From positions 693,666 to 757,665 of the forward strand of contig NW_019776079.1 of assembly GCF_001039355.2 (NCBI RefSeq): a DNA stretch of 64,000 nt, in the 5' to 3' direction. A program made the position numbers and the translations under genes. The notes under the pieces are model-generated. The model worked only from the letters and a program-made list of their open reading frames with translations, ran no database searches and was not told the DNA's origin. Below, in pieces: positions 39,701 through 50,385 of this stretch (the first letter of the stretch is position 1; every line of letters starts with the position of its first letter). The stretch is from Lingula anatina (Eukaryota > Brachiopoda > Lingulata > Lingulida > Lingulidae).

Positions 39701-40451
39701 CAGTGGACATGTGAGTGAAGAAACTTTTCCTTCAAGGCAAAATAGCACTTATGGTATACCATACCATGTGTACTCTAAGGAGAGCAGTTCATCTGGCAAC
39801 CCTGACACTTTGATGGTTGTTGAGGCCAAGTCAGACGAGAATATTAATGATTTGAATTCTGATCAGTTTGATGAAAGGTGAGGGTTTATTTAGGAACAAC
39901 CAATACACTTAATATATCGTAGTTTGGATTAGATATTAAGTTATACTTTTCATCAGTTACCCATTTGGTATTTTGTGTACTACTGGTTAATGCACAATTA
40001 TATAAAATGACACTTAAATATGCCTGAATGGGATGAAGAAAAGAGAGGAGAAACATCATACATTTCAGTAAGTTTTATTGTTTGTTCCAGTAATAAGCAG
40101 CTGATCTCAAACACACGAGCTGAAGCTGCAGTCAATGAGAGTATCCCAACAAAGGCACACAATGACTATTACAGCAAATTTGCATTCAAACCAGAGCTGA
40201 CTTTGGCCCTTGGGCAGACAGTTCAAAAAATAAAAAAGGATGAAGAAACTCAGATTTGTGAAGACCCTCTGCAGCAGCTACCATTAATAAATTACAAGAA
40301 GAGTGCACATGTACATGTATGTTCTCAGACACTATTGCATGAAGAAGATATGAATACAAATGGCAAAAGCCAACAGTCATGTTATCTTGAAGGGCAGGCA
40401 CTACCACCAGTGACAGTAACATCCTACATACAGCTCGAAGAATTACAGTGA
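24742..40451 (+). CDS. Class I cytokine receptor of gp130/Domeless type
   Basis: Seventeen exons join in frame to 2886 nt (961 residues): 24742-24814, 25364-25642, 26275-26398, 29573-29757, 33554-33711, 33983-34124, 34620-34708, 35354-35561, 36133-36257, 36765-36924, 37191-37343, 37686-37847, 38005-38092, 38368-38467, 38645-38908, 39663-39877, 40091-40451. Order: signal peptide (1-20), Ig domain (25-117, ADSGIYEC), cytokine-binding module (118-320), three further FN3 domains (321-619), TM helix (about 624-647), 310-residue tail. The first module half has C-x9-C-x-W (FTCTVYAQVEMVCTW) and a second Cys pair, the hallmark of class I receptors. WSxWS is replaced by YDSDE. The tail has a box1-like LPDDPIEPV and one YxxQ (YLSQ, near Tyr688), suggesting JAK/STAT signalling. 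Intron 6 uses a GC donor. The layout matches gp130 (918 residues in human); the exact orthologue is not decided. Confidence 0.88.
26578..26920 (+). mobile_element. MITE with TTAA ends, copy 1
   Basis: A 343-bp element with 22-bp perfect terminal inverted repeats beginning TTAAAGGGATAATAACTC and ending in its complement. The centre holds a perfect 26-bp palindrome (26722-26747). It lies in intron 3 of the cytokine receptor gene. The outer TTAA may be a target duplication of piggyBac type or part of the repeat. There is no coding capacity. Confidence 0.85.
30155..32993 (+). mobile_element. Hairpin-headed repeat element, copy 2 (plus orientation), tandemly expanded
   Basis: The head is an inverted repeat of two 12-base arms, TGTACAGACACA and TGTGTCTGTACA, separated by GA (30162-30187). 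The head is repeated at 30406-30431. Each is followed by a GTC/GCC-rich stretch, then tandem units with GATAACATGATAAGTGG, TTTTGGCTTGAAACTTACAG and GATGAATATTCATAAT. Further right, a second motif (GAACTCTCATGGGCCTGAA and variants) recurs near 31440, 31690, 32030, 32490 and 32640. The end near 32960-32993 mirrors the end of copy 1 at 22273. All of it lies in intron 4 of the receptor gene. Confidence 0.65.
35033..35082. repeat. 24-bp tandem duplication
   Basis: The unit GACTAGTTTTCATGTGAACT plus TCCC occurs twice in direct succession, in intron 7 of the receptor gene. The two units are practically identical, so the duplication is recent. Confidence 0.8.
39095..39442 (-). mobile_element. MITE with TTAA ends, copy 2 (inverted relative to copy 1)
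   Basis: The same family as 26578-26920 but in the opposite orientation. It begins TTAAAGGGATAATAACTC and ends with its near complement at 39442; the arm-proximal segments are swapped compared with copy 1. It sits in intron 15 of the cytokine receptor. The short open frame across 39336-39536 is explained by this element. Confidence 0.85.
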
Positions 40452-40479
40452 CATTTATACTGGGTGATGTAAATATACT

Positions 40480-40503
40480 AAAAAAAAAAAAAAAAAAAAA
40501 AAA
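40480..40503. repeat. Poly(A) tract just after the receptor stop codon
   Basis: A run of 24 A residues starts 29 bp downstream of the receptor stop codon. It probably lies within the 3' UTR. No canonical AATAAA precedes it, so it is more likely a homopolymer than a cleavage site. Confidence 0.7.
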
Positions 40504-43466
40504 TGCTTTTTGTTTTGACCTCAGTGCTTTAAGGATATCATCAGCCTTTGTCCACAGCCTTACATTATATATTCTTTTGGGTAATAGATAAGTATTCTGT
40601 GTTCAGTGACTAAATTAATTAACATTTACACATGCCATCTTACAGGTGACGTCATAATTGTGATTTTGGGGTAAAAACTAAAAAATCGGTTTCTAAAATT
40701 TCACCCCCCCCCCACCCACGAACACTGTTTCAATGCCGATTTAATGACACCACTAAGTACTCCAGAATACTGCCAGCATTTTTCTTTTAAGTCTTGGTTC
40801 AGATTTTATTGTTGATAAAGCAAAATAATGTATTTCTTTAATGCAAATCTGTAATAAGGGTCTCATAACTCTTAAACAAAAACATTTAAACCAAAATGAT
40901 CTCACGGGATTGTAGCCCTTACACCCATGGTCAACTCTGCCAACTTTTGTGATAAAATCTTGTTCAGGGATGAAGTTACACCCCATACCGTTTGCTATCT
41001 CCCCTCAAATTTTCTTTTTGAATCAGCACAAAGATAATTAGGTGCAAGGAAAAACTCATTTTCAGTATCTGGATGATAATAAAGGGTCACAATACCCTTA
41101 AAATGCTCAAATGTGCACATGTTAGTATGGTCACTGTATTCAGTAACAGTACAACATTTCAATCCTACAATAGAATGATTCCAGACATTGGTTGGCTTTA
41201 GATTTTCAGACATCTGGATACAAATTGGGACAAGTCTTACATAATTCAGTTGTCTACAATCAATGCTAGTGGACACTGGAATCAGAAATCCAAGTTTATG
41301 AGATTGCATTCCATGCTGATATTATACCACAGTGTCTGATCTGGACAGTGGATGTGCCATTGGCATAGTGATGTGGTTTGGTTGGGCATGTGTGGCTGTT
41401 TCCAGACAGAACTTGTGATGATTGTGGCAATCAAGCATCAACACCCAACATTACACTTGCCCTAGCAGGAGCGCCTGAGCATGTCTGGGATGAACTGGGC
41501 AGACTACTTCTTAAATGACAGCCACAACGTACCACCATCATACAGTTAAGAGCTGCACTGGTGGAAGAATAGACTCATAAAACCATAGACAAACAGAAAA
41601 AAAAAGTCTTGCGTTTCTTATTTTTGCTAGTATATTGATACACATTTGCTAAATAAATGTTCAGTTTTGTTGCAAAGTTTACAGGACTGTCACTATGAAT
41701 AAAAATAAAATGTGTTTATATATAAATCAAACTTTATCAATAAAAGTAAATGTTCTATCACCTTGTGGACAGTTGAAAAATCATGCAATAGTTAAAATTA
41801 CATTTGCTCAAGTTCTTTGGATGCTTACAAATGGACTTAATATCTAAAATGAAAAAGAGTGAAAAATGTGGTTTTAGCGCTGTTAATGGAAATGTATTAC
41901 ATTTAATGCATGCTGTTACAGCCTAGCCTGTGACATTGAGCAGATGCAAGATGTCTACAAATTCAGAAGAAATATTTGGTTATGGAGTGTATTGCTTTTT
42001 ACTGGCTGCTATCGATAGTGAAGAGGCCTTCACACCCTCTTGAACCTAATGCTTTAATTGTATCAGTGATTAAGATTCATTATTTTAGTTTAAATTGCTA
42101 ATAGTCATATCTGTGCTGTGAGGAAACAGCAAATGAAAGTGGCAAGTCATTAAAGTCCTGGCAGCAGCATGTTAAAATTTTTAAATAGGTAGTGCAGTAA
42201 CTAGATAACATGAGGACTCTTTCAAAAATCTACTACAGTTATGTTACATTTGCATATCAGTTATGAAAAAGTCATGAATAAGATTATAAGATGTACTTTA
42301 ATTGCAAATAAACTTTTTACACTGTACATTGGTTTGTGGCCTAATAAATACACATGCGATATGCACATTGTAAATGAAGAACTACCAATGATGGGATTAT
42401 GCTTGGCAATAATTGGTAATCACAAACAAACTGTAACACTGGTCTTCAAATTCAGATATTTACTGAAAATAAATTTAAAGAAATAAAAGCAACAGATTAC
42501 TTTTTTTCTCAAAAAGTAAAGCAAGGTCAACATAATTAGTTGCATGTAAAATGCTGGGAGACCCAGTACTACAATATTTTTAATCGCAGATTAAAGCAAC
42601 AAATTGATCTCTCTGAGATTTATACAAAAGTGTTATTTATAATGGAAAACTACACGCTATAGGTAATGATTACACCAATGAGAAAAATGCCACAGATAGT
42701 ACGGAAGACATCAGGTACGAGATTTTTTACAAATACCAATTATATGCTTTTTTTTTAATTGGCAAATTTGTAAATCTATCTTTCAATATTCTGAAAAATA
42801 AATAAATGAATAATATAGATTAAAATGTAAGGGATTAAGACAGGAAAACCTGTTGTTCAAGGCCACTTTTCAACTTTCAGATTTACCATTTACAGAGAAA
42901 CATGGTCTTTGATTGTCTTAAGCTCTCACTTTTTCTCTGCTCAAAAACCAGGTACCATCACGAGTTCCTCTGTTAGAACCTTGTAATTGCAATAGTTCTT
43001 ATTCATTTCACACTCATCCATCCAAGACAAAGCATAATGTAAGAAACTATTCACCTGCCAGCTTTGGGACATAATTATTTAGTGTAGACTGAATATTCAT
43101 TATCCAGTGTACCATGCTGCTGATAAATATAGCTCCAATCAAAACCAAAAATTTTCATGCCTCAAATAAATAAATAAATAAATAAATAAGTAAATAAATA
43201 AACATTATCCAATATATAGCACTTGCTCACACATAAAATCCATTTTTGTTCCACTTTTTCCAGCAAATCTGATTACAACATAGAAAGACAGCCAAGCTCT
43301 TTGTTGGAATTTAGATCCCATGCCTCTAATGATGCCAATCTCTCCCTTTGTACCATTAAAGTTGTAATTTCACTTTCAGCAATGGAGAATTGATGGTAGA
43401 ATGTATATATTGTCCAAGCTTATAAGTACAGAGAGGAAGGAGCAGTTTCAGCTAGTGTCTGTGTGG
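40504..43466. other. Intergenic region between receptor gene and MAPRE
   Basis: Apart from the decayed transposase fragment at about 41380-41575 and AAAT microsatellites near 43160-43200, I see no feature. It must contain the 3' UTRs of two convergent genes: the receptor (plus) and MAPRE (minus). Confidence 0.5.
41380..41575 (+). pseudogene. Decayed Tc1/mariner-type transposase, C-terminal fragment
   Basis: One frame near 41470-41570 reads PEHVWDELGRLLLK, a stop codon, then QRTTIIQLRAALVEE. This matches the PIEHVWDELGRR ... C-terminal block of Tc1-family transposases. Upstream the frame is broken and only loosely resembles the preceding catalytic-domain strand. The usual NPIEH is degraded to APEH. 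It is an inactive fossil; no terminal inverted repeats were identified. Confidence 0.7.
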
Positions 43467-46400
43467 TCAATATTCCTCCTCTCCTGCTTCACCCTCTGGA
43501 GGTGCAAACCCATCCTGAAGAATGGAACATACTGTTTGATATACAGATATTACATGGATAGAAAGATTTTTTCCTTAGCGATCAGGACAAAAAATTTCCA
43601 AAGACACAAGGAACAAATTATTGGAACAATACGCTCACTGAAACCAATCTTGGCAGCATTTTCTATACTCTTCCCTTTGTGAGCTTAACCTCTTGTTCTG
43701 AACAAAAATGCCGTCTCTATTCTTACTGATTTTCTATGCATTATTTAGAATGTTGTATACACAGAATATACATATAAAATGCAATTCAATCTAACTTAAT
43801 TTTAATATGAATAAGGTTTCCAAGTTTTCAGAACACTAAAATAATGTACAATATAAAGTCAGGCAGATTAAAAATAATAATAATTGGTTTTCTTATGTCA
43901 AATTTAAATTCAACAAAAGTCCAGCAGATCTGATAATTTCTTAAACCCCTCCTCTCCAACATTTCTAACTTAGTCTCAACACCCATTTTTCCTCATATTG
44001 GCAAGTATCTCTTCCACATTTTCATTTAACTTCTGCCACAAAATATGATCATAATTTAGGCTTCTTGAAAGGGGGGGGGGGTTAAGAGCTGTCAACTTTC
44101 TTCTTTTAATTTCAGTTCTGGGACCATCACACTACTATTTTTCAAACGTTTTTTCCTTTTCAGAAAACCATGGACATTTTTGACATGTTTCCAATTTTTT
44201 ACAAAAACAAAAGTAGAGGGATTTAGCTTTAAAAAAAACCATCCTTTCTTTGGAACTTTGACCTGTGAACTCACCTCAGTCGCATATAAAATATCCATAA
44301 TATTTTTTACTAAAGGAAGTTCTGCATGCTCCTGACACAACACTTCAATGTCCCTAAGTTTGCCGAAGTAGAAATCTCTCTCCTTTTCTAGACCTTCGAC
44401 TGTTGTTTCCAGCTCCTTAATCTGCAAATGTTAGATTGTCTAAATTGAAAGTAACAATATTTAAATAACACGACAATATGGACCATTATCTACATTGAAA
44501 ATTGCACGGACTTGTCAAACCCTAAATAGAAGTCCAGACAATTTCATTTGAAAATATGTACATGTACAGTAACTATTTAAAGGCAGTATTCAAGTATTTA
44601 CAATGAAATTACATTCTTAACATGTAACAATCTTGCATGTTTTTACTGGATACCTCATTTTCTAATTCTATTATTTTATGTGACTGATCTCCCATTGCTT
44701 TTGGTGCCGTTTTCATTCCTGCAGATGCACCCCTTGCTGGTGTACTTTTCACCACTGTAAATGCAGTAAAAGAGGAATTACATTTCTGATACTGGCAACA
44801 TTAAATTTTAAATAGGGTATTTCAGATTTCAGCCTGGATATATTTCAACATAACAATTGATTGATAGGCATTTGGTGATCAAAAAAATAAATTAATTAAT
44901 AAATAAATTAATTAATAAATAAATAAATTAATTAATAAATAAATACAGCCTTTTCCTTTATAAAATGTATCTTTATTGACAATGGTCTTCACGTGTCAGT
45001 GTCTGCATGAGTATTTAAGGGCAGAAACCTCCAAATCAACCAATCAGCACCTGTTATAGACGAATATAGTTCAGTGAGAAAAAATGAGTGCTTTTTTCCA
45101 TTTTTTTCCTGGCATTTCTTGTGTGTTGCTAGGGTTAATTTTGGTATCAACTAGCAGAGTAGGGTGTTAACTACTGCCAGTTTTTTTTTCAGGACCAGGC
45201 ACAGGTGCAGTGCAGTCGTGAGACCTCTGGCGGAAGGGTCTACTGACTGTGAGTGGTGCAGTGGTTTGTTTACAAACAGAGGGGTGCACATGTTCAAGTG
45301 ATGCCGGTAAGACAGCGGAGTTGATGACAGTATATTTTTTTGCCATTTGGAGTTATGTCAGTGTGTCTGCTGTCCATGGAGATGGGAAATGTTTCCCAGA
45401 GTTATTTTCTTTATGCAGTTTTGCAGGCATTTCTTAGTATGGTCGTCAATGGGAAATATTTTGGTGGTTTCTCCCCTTAACAGGAGAAAGGGTTGGGGCA
45501 GGCTAGCACTCCTAAATTTGGAAAACGGAAACCTCTCATCATCTCATAGGACATGCAGCAAATTTGAGATTGAACAGCTTAACCTCTTTTACATATTGTC
45601 ACCTACCCCCAAGTCATGAAGTCATATAGCAACTTTTACCCTTACTTGACAGCTGCTTCAAAGACCAGAGATTAAAAAATTCCAAATTATATTTTGCTAC
45701 TTCACAGAATCCTACCTCCAACAGGTTTTGTGGGCCTGCTTGCCATAGACCTGGGCATGGCTTTTGCTGGACCTTTTCCTCCTGCACCACCTAGTGGCTC
45801 ACCTCCACGTTCATTGAGGGCATCATATTCCTGGCCATCATAGTTGGCATCAAAAAACTTCTTAAACCATTGAACAAACTCAAAGTTGTCTTGAAACCTA
45901 CCCTTGACTAGCTTCTCCACCGGGATGATCTATAACACACAGAATGTCTATTTTTTATGGTACATAAAATGACACATACTTTCAAATAAGTAATTTCATT
46001 ACATGCAGGTTTTTTGTCCAACATGCTGAATTTAAGTTTCATAACTAAACTACTGTAGAATTTCCAGTGAAAGTAATTTCAACATACTGCTTAGTAATCA
46101 AAGACCTCTCATCATGACATTACAAGGTGACAAGTCCTGACTTGTAAAAGGTAGTTTTCATTTTTTTGTCCTCTCTTATATCTTGCTTATACCAGAAAGG
46201 ACAATATCCATGAAAAAGGTCATTAATGAATAAAATTAAGAGAATGTGCATTCATGCCTGTGATAGTAAAAAAAGCCAACGTGTAGGTTAACATAAAACA
46301 ACTTAAAACACTCATAAAACCAATCTAGAAAGTTTCACAGAAAAAAGAAAAAGTACATTTTAAGTCAAAGATGTATTAATGAGAAATAAGAACTTATAAG

Positions 46401-49400
46401 AGAAGTCATTGTTTCATAAAATACTAACTGTTAATTGGTTATACTGTATCTTGCATTCACATGGGATTTTATTAGCAACTACTAACTCTACAAAATCAGG
46501 GTGCACTGATTAAAAAAAGTGCTAAGCAGTAATAAATTATTTTCTAGTCTATAAGATAATAGATTATCATACTAACAAAAATAAAATTTCAACTACCTGG
46601 AAAATTTTGTTTGCCTCATTCAATTATGTCACATATTATAGGACTGTGACATTAATGCAAAATTACAGCACATGCTAACACCAACAACCGAGCAACATCT
46701 AAACAAAGCCTGCCCATACAAGGAACAATTTGCTGCATAATGTTAATTTTTGTCACAAGATACATATTGAAAAATACAGAAGAAAAAAAAAACTTAAGGT
46801 AAAAATAGGAACAGGGAATACAACAAGGCANTACCGTAGCAACTTTTACCCTTACTTGACAGCTGCTTCAAAGACCAGAGATTAAACCATTCCAAATAAT
46901 ATTTTGCTACTTAACAGAATCCTACCTCCAACAGGTTTTGTGGGTCTGCTTGCCATAGACCTGGGCATGGCTTTTGCTGGACCTTTTCCTCCTGCACCAC
47001 CTAGTGGCTCACCTCCACGTTCGTTGAGGGCATCATATTCCTGGCCATCATAGTTGGCATCAAAAAACTTCTTAAACCATTGAACAAACTCAAAGTTGTC
47101 TTGAAACCTACCCTTGACTAGCTTCTCCACCGGGATGATCTATAACACACAGAATGTCTATTTTTTATGGTACATAAAAAGACATACTTTCAAATAAGTA
47201 ATTTCATTACATGCAGGTCTTTTGTCCAACATGCTGAATTTAAGTTTCATAACTAAACTACAGTGGAATTTCCAGTGAAACTAATGTCAACGTACTGCTT
47301 AGTAATCAAAGACTTCTCATCATGACATTACAAGGTGACAAGTACCGACTTGTAAAAGGTAGCTTTCATTTTTTTGTCCTCTCTTATATCTTGCTTATAC
47401 CAGAAAGGACAATATCCATGAAAAAGGTGATTAATGAATAAAATTAAGAGATGTGCATTCGTCTGCGATAGTCAAAAAAGCCAACATGTGGGTTAACATA
47501 AAAACAACTTAAAACACTCATAAAACCAATCTAGAAAGTTTCACAGAAAAAAGAAAAAGTACATTTTAAGTCAAAGATGTATTAATGAGAAATAAGAACT
47601 TATAAGAAAAGTCATTGTTTCATAAAATACTAACTGTTAATTGGTTATACTGTATCTTGCATTCACATGGGATTTTATTAGCAACTACTAACTCTACAAA
47701 ATCAGGGTGCACTGATTAAAAAAAAAGTGCTAAGCAGTAATAAATTATTTTCTAGTCTATAAGATAATGGATTGTCATACTAACAAAAATAAAATTTCAA
47801 CTAAACTACCTGGAAATTTTTGTTTGCCTCATTCAATTATGTCACACATTATAGGAATGTGACATTAATGCAAAATTACAGCACATACTAACACCAGCAA
47901 CCGAGCAACATCTAAACAAAGCCTGCCCATACAAGGAACAATTTGCTGCACAATGTTAATTTTTGTCACAAGATACATATTGAAAAATACAGAAGAAAAA
48001 AAACTTTAGGTTAAAATAGGAACAGGGAATACAAAAAGAAGTGAAGCTTTACTGAGTACTAACTACAGCAGACACTGCACTGAAAAACAAATTATTACAA
48101 ATGATTAGAAAAACTGTGCACAACAATTATCACCAATTTAGTGAGGCAAGCAGTGGCAGAAAATTGAACCGGGTTGGTGACATCTATCCCTTGGACCCAT
48201 GCTTTGAACCTAGATACAGGTGAACAATGCTTCTGTTGTATTCATGCATTTTAGATTATAAGTCCTAAAATACAATTGTTGCTTAATAAACTTCCAGCAT
48301 AAAAGGATGGAATATGGGACGGTGTCAAAATAATAAAAATGGGACTAACATGACTGTTGTTTGGCTTTTTTTTAATTCCAAAATACAGCCTATAATTTAT
48401 AATATTTAAGGATAACTCCAGTCTCTCACAAATGTTACCACACTGTCCAGAGTCCAGAAAGGATGGTGTCCATTGTCACCCAGTCCACTCCCCAGTGCAC
48501 ACCGCACTCACCTTATCAACCCCCGTTTTGGTGAAGGAGGCCTGGAGAGTCTTGAAGTTATTTATATACTCATGTTCTAATTTTGTATTCATTTTGACTT
48601 TTCTTAAGGAAATAGAACCTGCAATAGAAGTTGAACAGAAAGGATAACAGTTGAGTATGTCCCTCTGAAGCCTCCCCTCAGCAGATCTGAGACATGCATC
48701 CTGCACTGGCAGTCAGCTGTTTAAACATGGATTCAAAGAGAGGGACCACACACTTGACTAACTCCACACTTGACTTTGAGAAAGCAGTGTTTGGAAAGTA
48801 AGAGGAGTCCCTCTTGTGTTAACCTTTCTTGTAAGAGGAGTTAGTACCAATAGTGTGCTCCCTTTCTTCTCCCTCCATAACTGAAAATATTGTAAATATG
48901 TCAACCAGACTCTATTAAATATAGATAATGCCATGGTTGTTTTTTTTTACAATACTTTCAGCTGCATGTACATAACAACACAATATCAGCATTAGAGGTT
49001 TTGCCAACTGGAGCATTTCAGAAAACATCTCTGTCATAAAGTCAAATTTTCAATTTATTGATGAAATGGCAACCAGAAATCAAAACCTCCAATTTTTTTG
49101 TCATTCTCTCTGGGGGTTTCTCTCGTGGTCCCCTCCAACCCACCTTATCTACCCCCATTTTCCTGAAGCTGTCTTGTAGCACCTTGAAGTTAGCTATTTT
49201 CTCGTGCTCCAGTTTGGTGTTCATTTTGACTTTTTTCAAAGAAATAGAGCCTGTAAGGGGAGCGGTCAGCTAGTTAACTGCAAAACCATATTGTTACTAT
49301 GGCCAATACTTACAATTTTCTCTTTAACAAAGCATCTTCACACTTTTTAAACTCGTCATATGGTAATGAATAAGCATCTGAACATAAACATCTAACAAAG

Positions 49401-50385
49401 CTCCCCCTTGGGTGTTACCATTCATTGAAAATCTACAAATGGAGTGAAACTTTAAAAAATTGGTAAAGTTGCCATCACTTCAATGGTCAAATTATTATTT
49501 GTTTTAAAAATTAGTAAAACAATAACTTACCAGGGAAAAGCATGTGCATAAATTGACAATAGGCTGAACCTATAAAGAGACCAAAAAATGTGCATTTAAC
49601 AAGAGGATATGACTATATTTAATCAATCCACCAGCTGAAGTATATGTTAAAGATATCAATATCTTTATTTCGTTTTGTCTGTTTTACAAGACCTCAATGG
49701 CACCATACATTTGGATGACAACAGTGCCTGTGAACAGCAAAAAGGGCAACACAGCTCATGTCTTTATGGACATAAATCCACTGATAAACCAAAAGGAATA
49801 AAATTGTTATGATGCATTTGACATATAATATGCACCAAAGTAATTTTCATTGAATCCAGTGTAGGGGGCATTAAATTGTCAAGCAACAGCACTCTGAAGT
49901 TATGCAAGAAAATTTTCTATATCACATTTCTTCAATAGTGCAAGTGGATAAGTTGGGATGACCAGTGAATAGGGAAATTCTTATGAAACGTGGTAAAGTT
50001 GCATCTAAATGGAAAAAAAGATAAAATACAACAATAAATAATAATGGACCATATTTATCTACCTGTACACAATTCTTCAATTTTTGAGAAGTTGGCATCC
50101 AAGCTGTCATTTATCCAGGCTATCAAGTCGTTTCTGCTCATATTGTCTGATGTGACACTTGTGCTGTACACATTAACCGCCATTTTTTCTGCTGGATCTT
50201 TTCCTGAAAATGTGAAAAATCAGATGATCAGTAATTGTGAAGAAAGACTTACCAGAAAAATTTGAAGTGACTGGGAATAACTTACCATTGACATTCTCAA
50301 ACACATATCTTCCTTTTTTGTAAATGCGTTTTTTTCTTCCTATCCATGACATTTTCTGTTTTGACGATTTATGAGACTTGTACAT
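43467..50385 (-). CDS. MAPRE: MAPRE, microtubule plus-end binding protein (EB1/EB2 family)
   Basis: EB proteins track growing microtubule ends through an N-terminal CH domain and recruit partners through a C-terminal coiled coil. Minus-strand exons: 50385-50286, 50203-50063, 49569-49531, 49250-49144 or alternatively 48618-48512, 47139-46926 (repeated at 45929-45716), 44754-44654, 44421-44275, 43514-43467. With one copy of each alternative the frame is open. It gives 258 residues from [17 protein letters not shown] (human EB1: 268), or 298 with a 40-residue basic N-terminal extension. Family marks: [17 protein letters not shown] and KFFDANYDG in the CH domain, a short basic Ala/Gly/Pro linker, [19 protein letters not shown] in the EB-homology coiled coil, and a C-terminal EEEY that would bind CAP-Gly domains. 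EB1 versus EB2 paralogue status is not decided; invertebrates often have one gene. Confidence 0.95.
44887..44945. repeat. TTAATTAATAAATAAA-type microsatellite
   Basis: Imperfect tandem repeats of AAAT and TTAA units in an intron of MAPRE. Confidence 0.85.
45627..48034. repeat. 1.2-kb near-identical tandem duplication split by an assembly gap
   Basis: Bases 45627-46830 and 46837-48034 align end to end with only scattered substitutions and small indels. Each copy holds the same 214-bp MAPRE exon, with identical predicted protein. The junction is a single N at 46831. Divergence looks like a few percent and is present in intron sequence, as expected for two alleles. I read this as two haplotype contigs joined in series rather than a true duplication. 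Confidence 0.85.
46831..46831. other. Assembly gap (single N) at the duplication junction
   Basis: One undetermined base exactly where the first copy of the MAPRE-exon duplication ends and the second begins. Confidence 0.95.
48512..48618 (-). other. MAPRE alternative exon 3b (mutually exclusive)
   Basis: A 107-bp exon with acceptor TTGCAG and donor AAG|GTGAGT, encoding [20 protein letters not shown] through to GVDK. It is the same length and phase as exon 3a at 49144-49250 and differs from it at about 7 of 36 residues. The LEHEYI motif is the one found in vertebrate EB proteins. Because 107 is not a multiple of three, including both or neither exon would break the frame. Confidence 0.85.
49144..49250 (-). 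other. MAPRE alternative exon 3a (mutually exclusive)
   Basis: A 107-bp exon with acceptor TTACAG and donor AAG|GTGGGT, encoding [20 protein letters not shown] through to GVDK. It lies 525 bp upstream (in the sense of transcription) of its partner 3b and is clearly diverged from it, so it is a real exon duplication and not an assembly copy. The exon codes for the distal part of the CH domain. Confidence 0.85.

Noticed and set aside
44092-44274. Read-through of the MAPRE coiled-coil exon into a longer open frame
   Set aside because: The exon ends at ACTGAG|GTGAGT, and the proper last exon with the EEEY terminus is found at 43514-43467.
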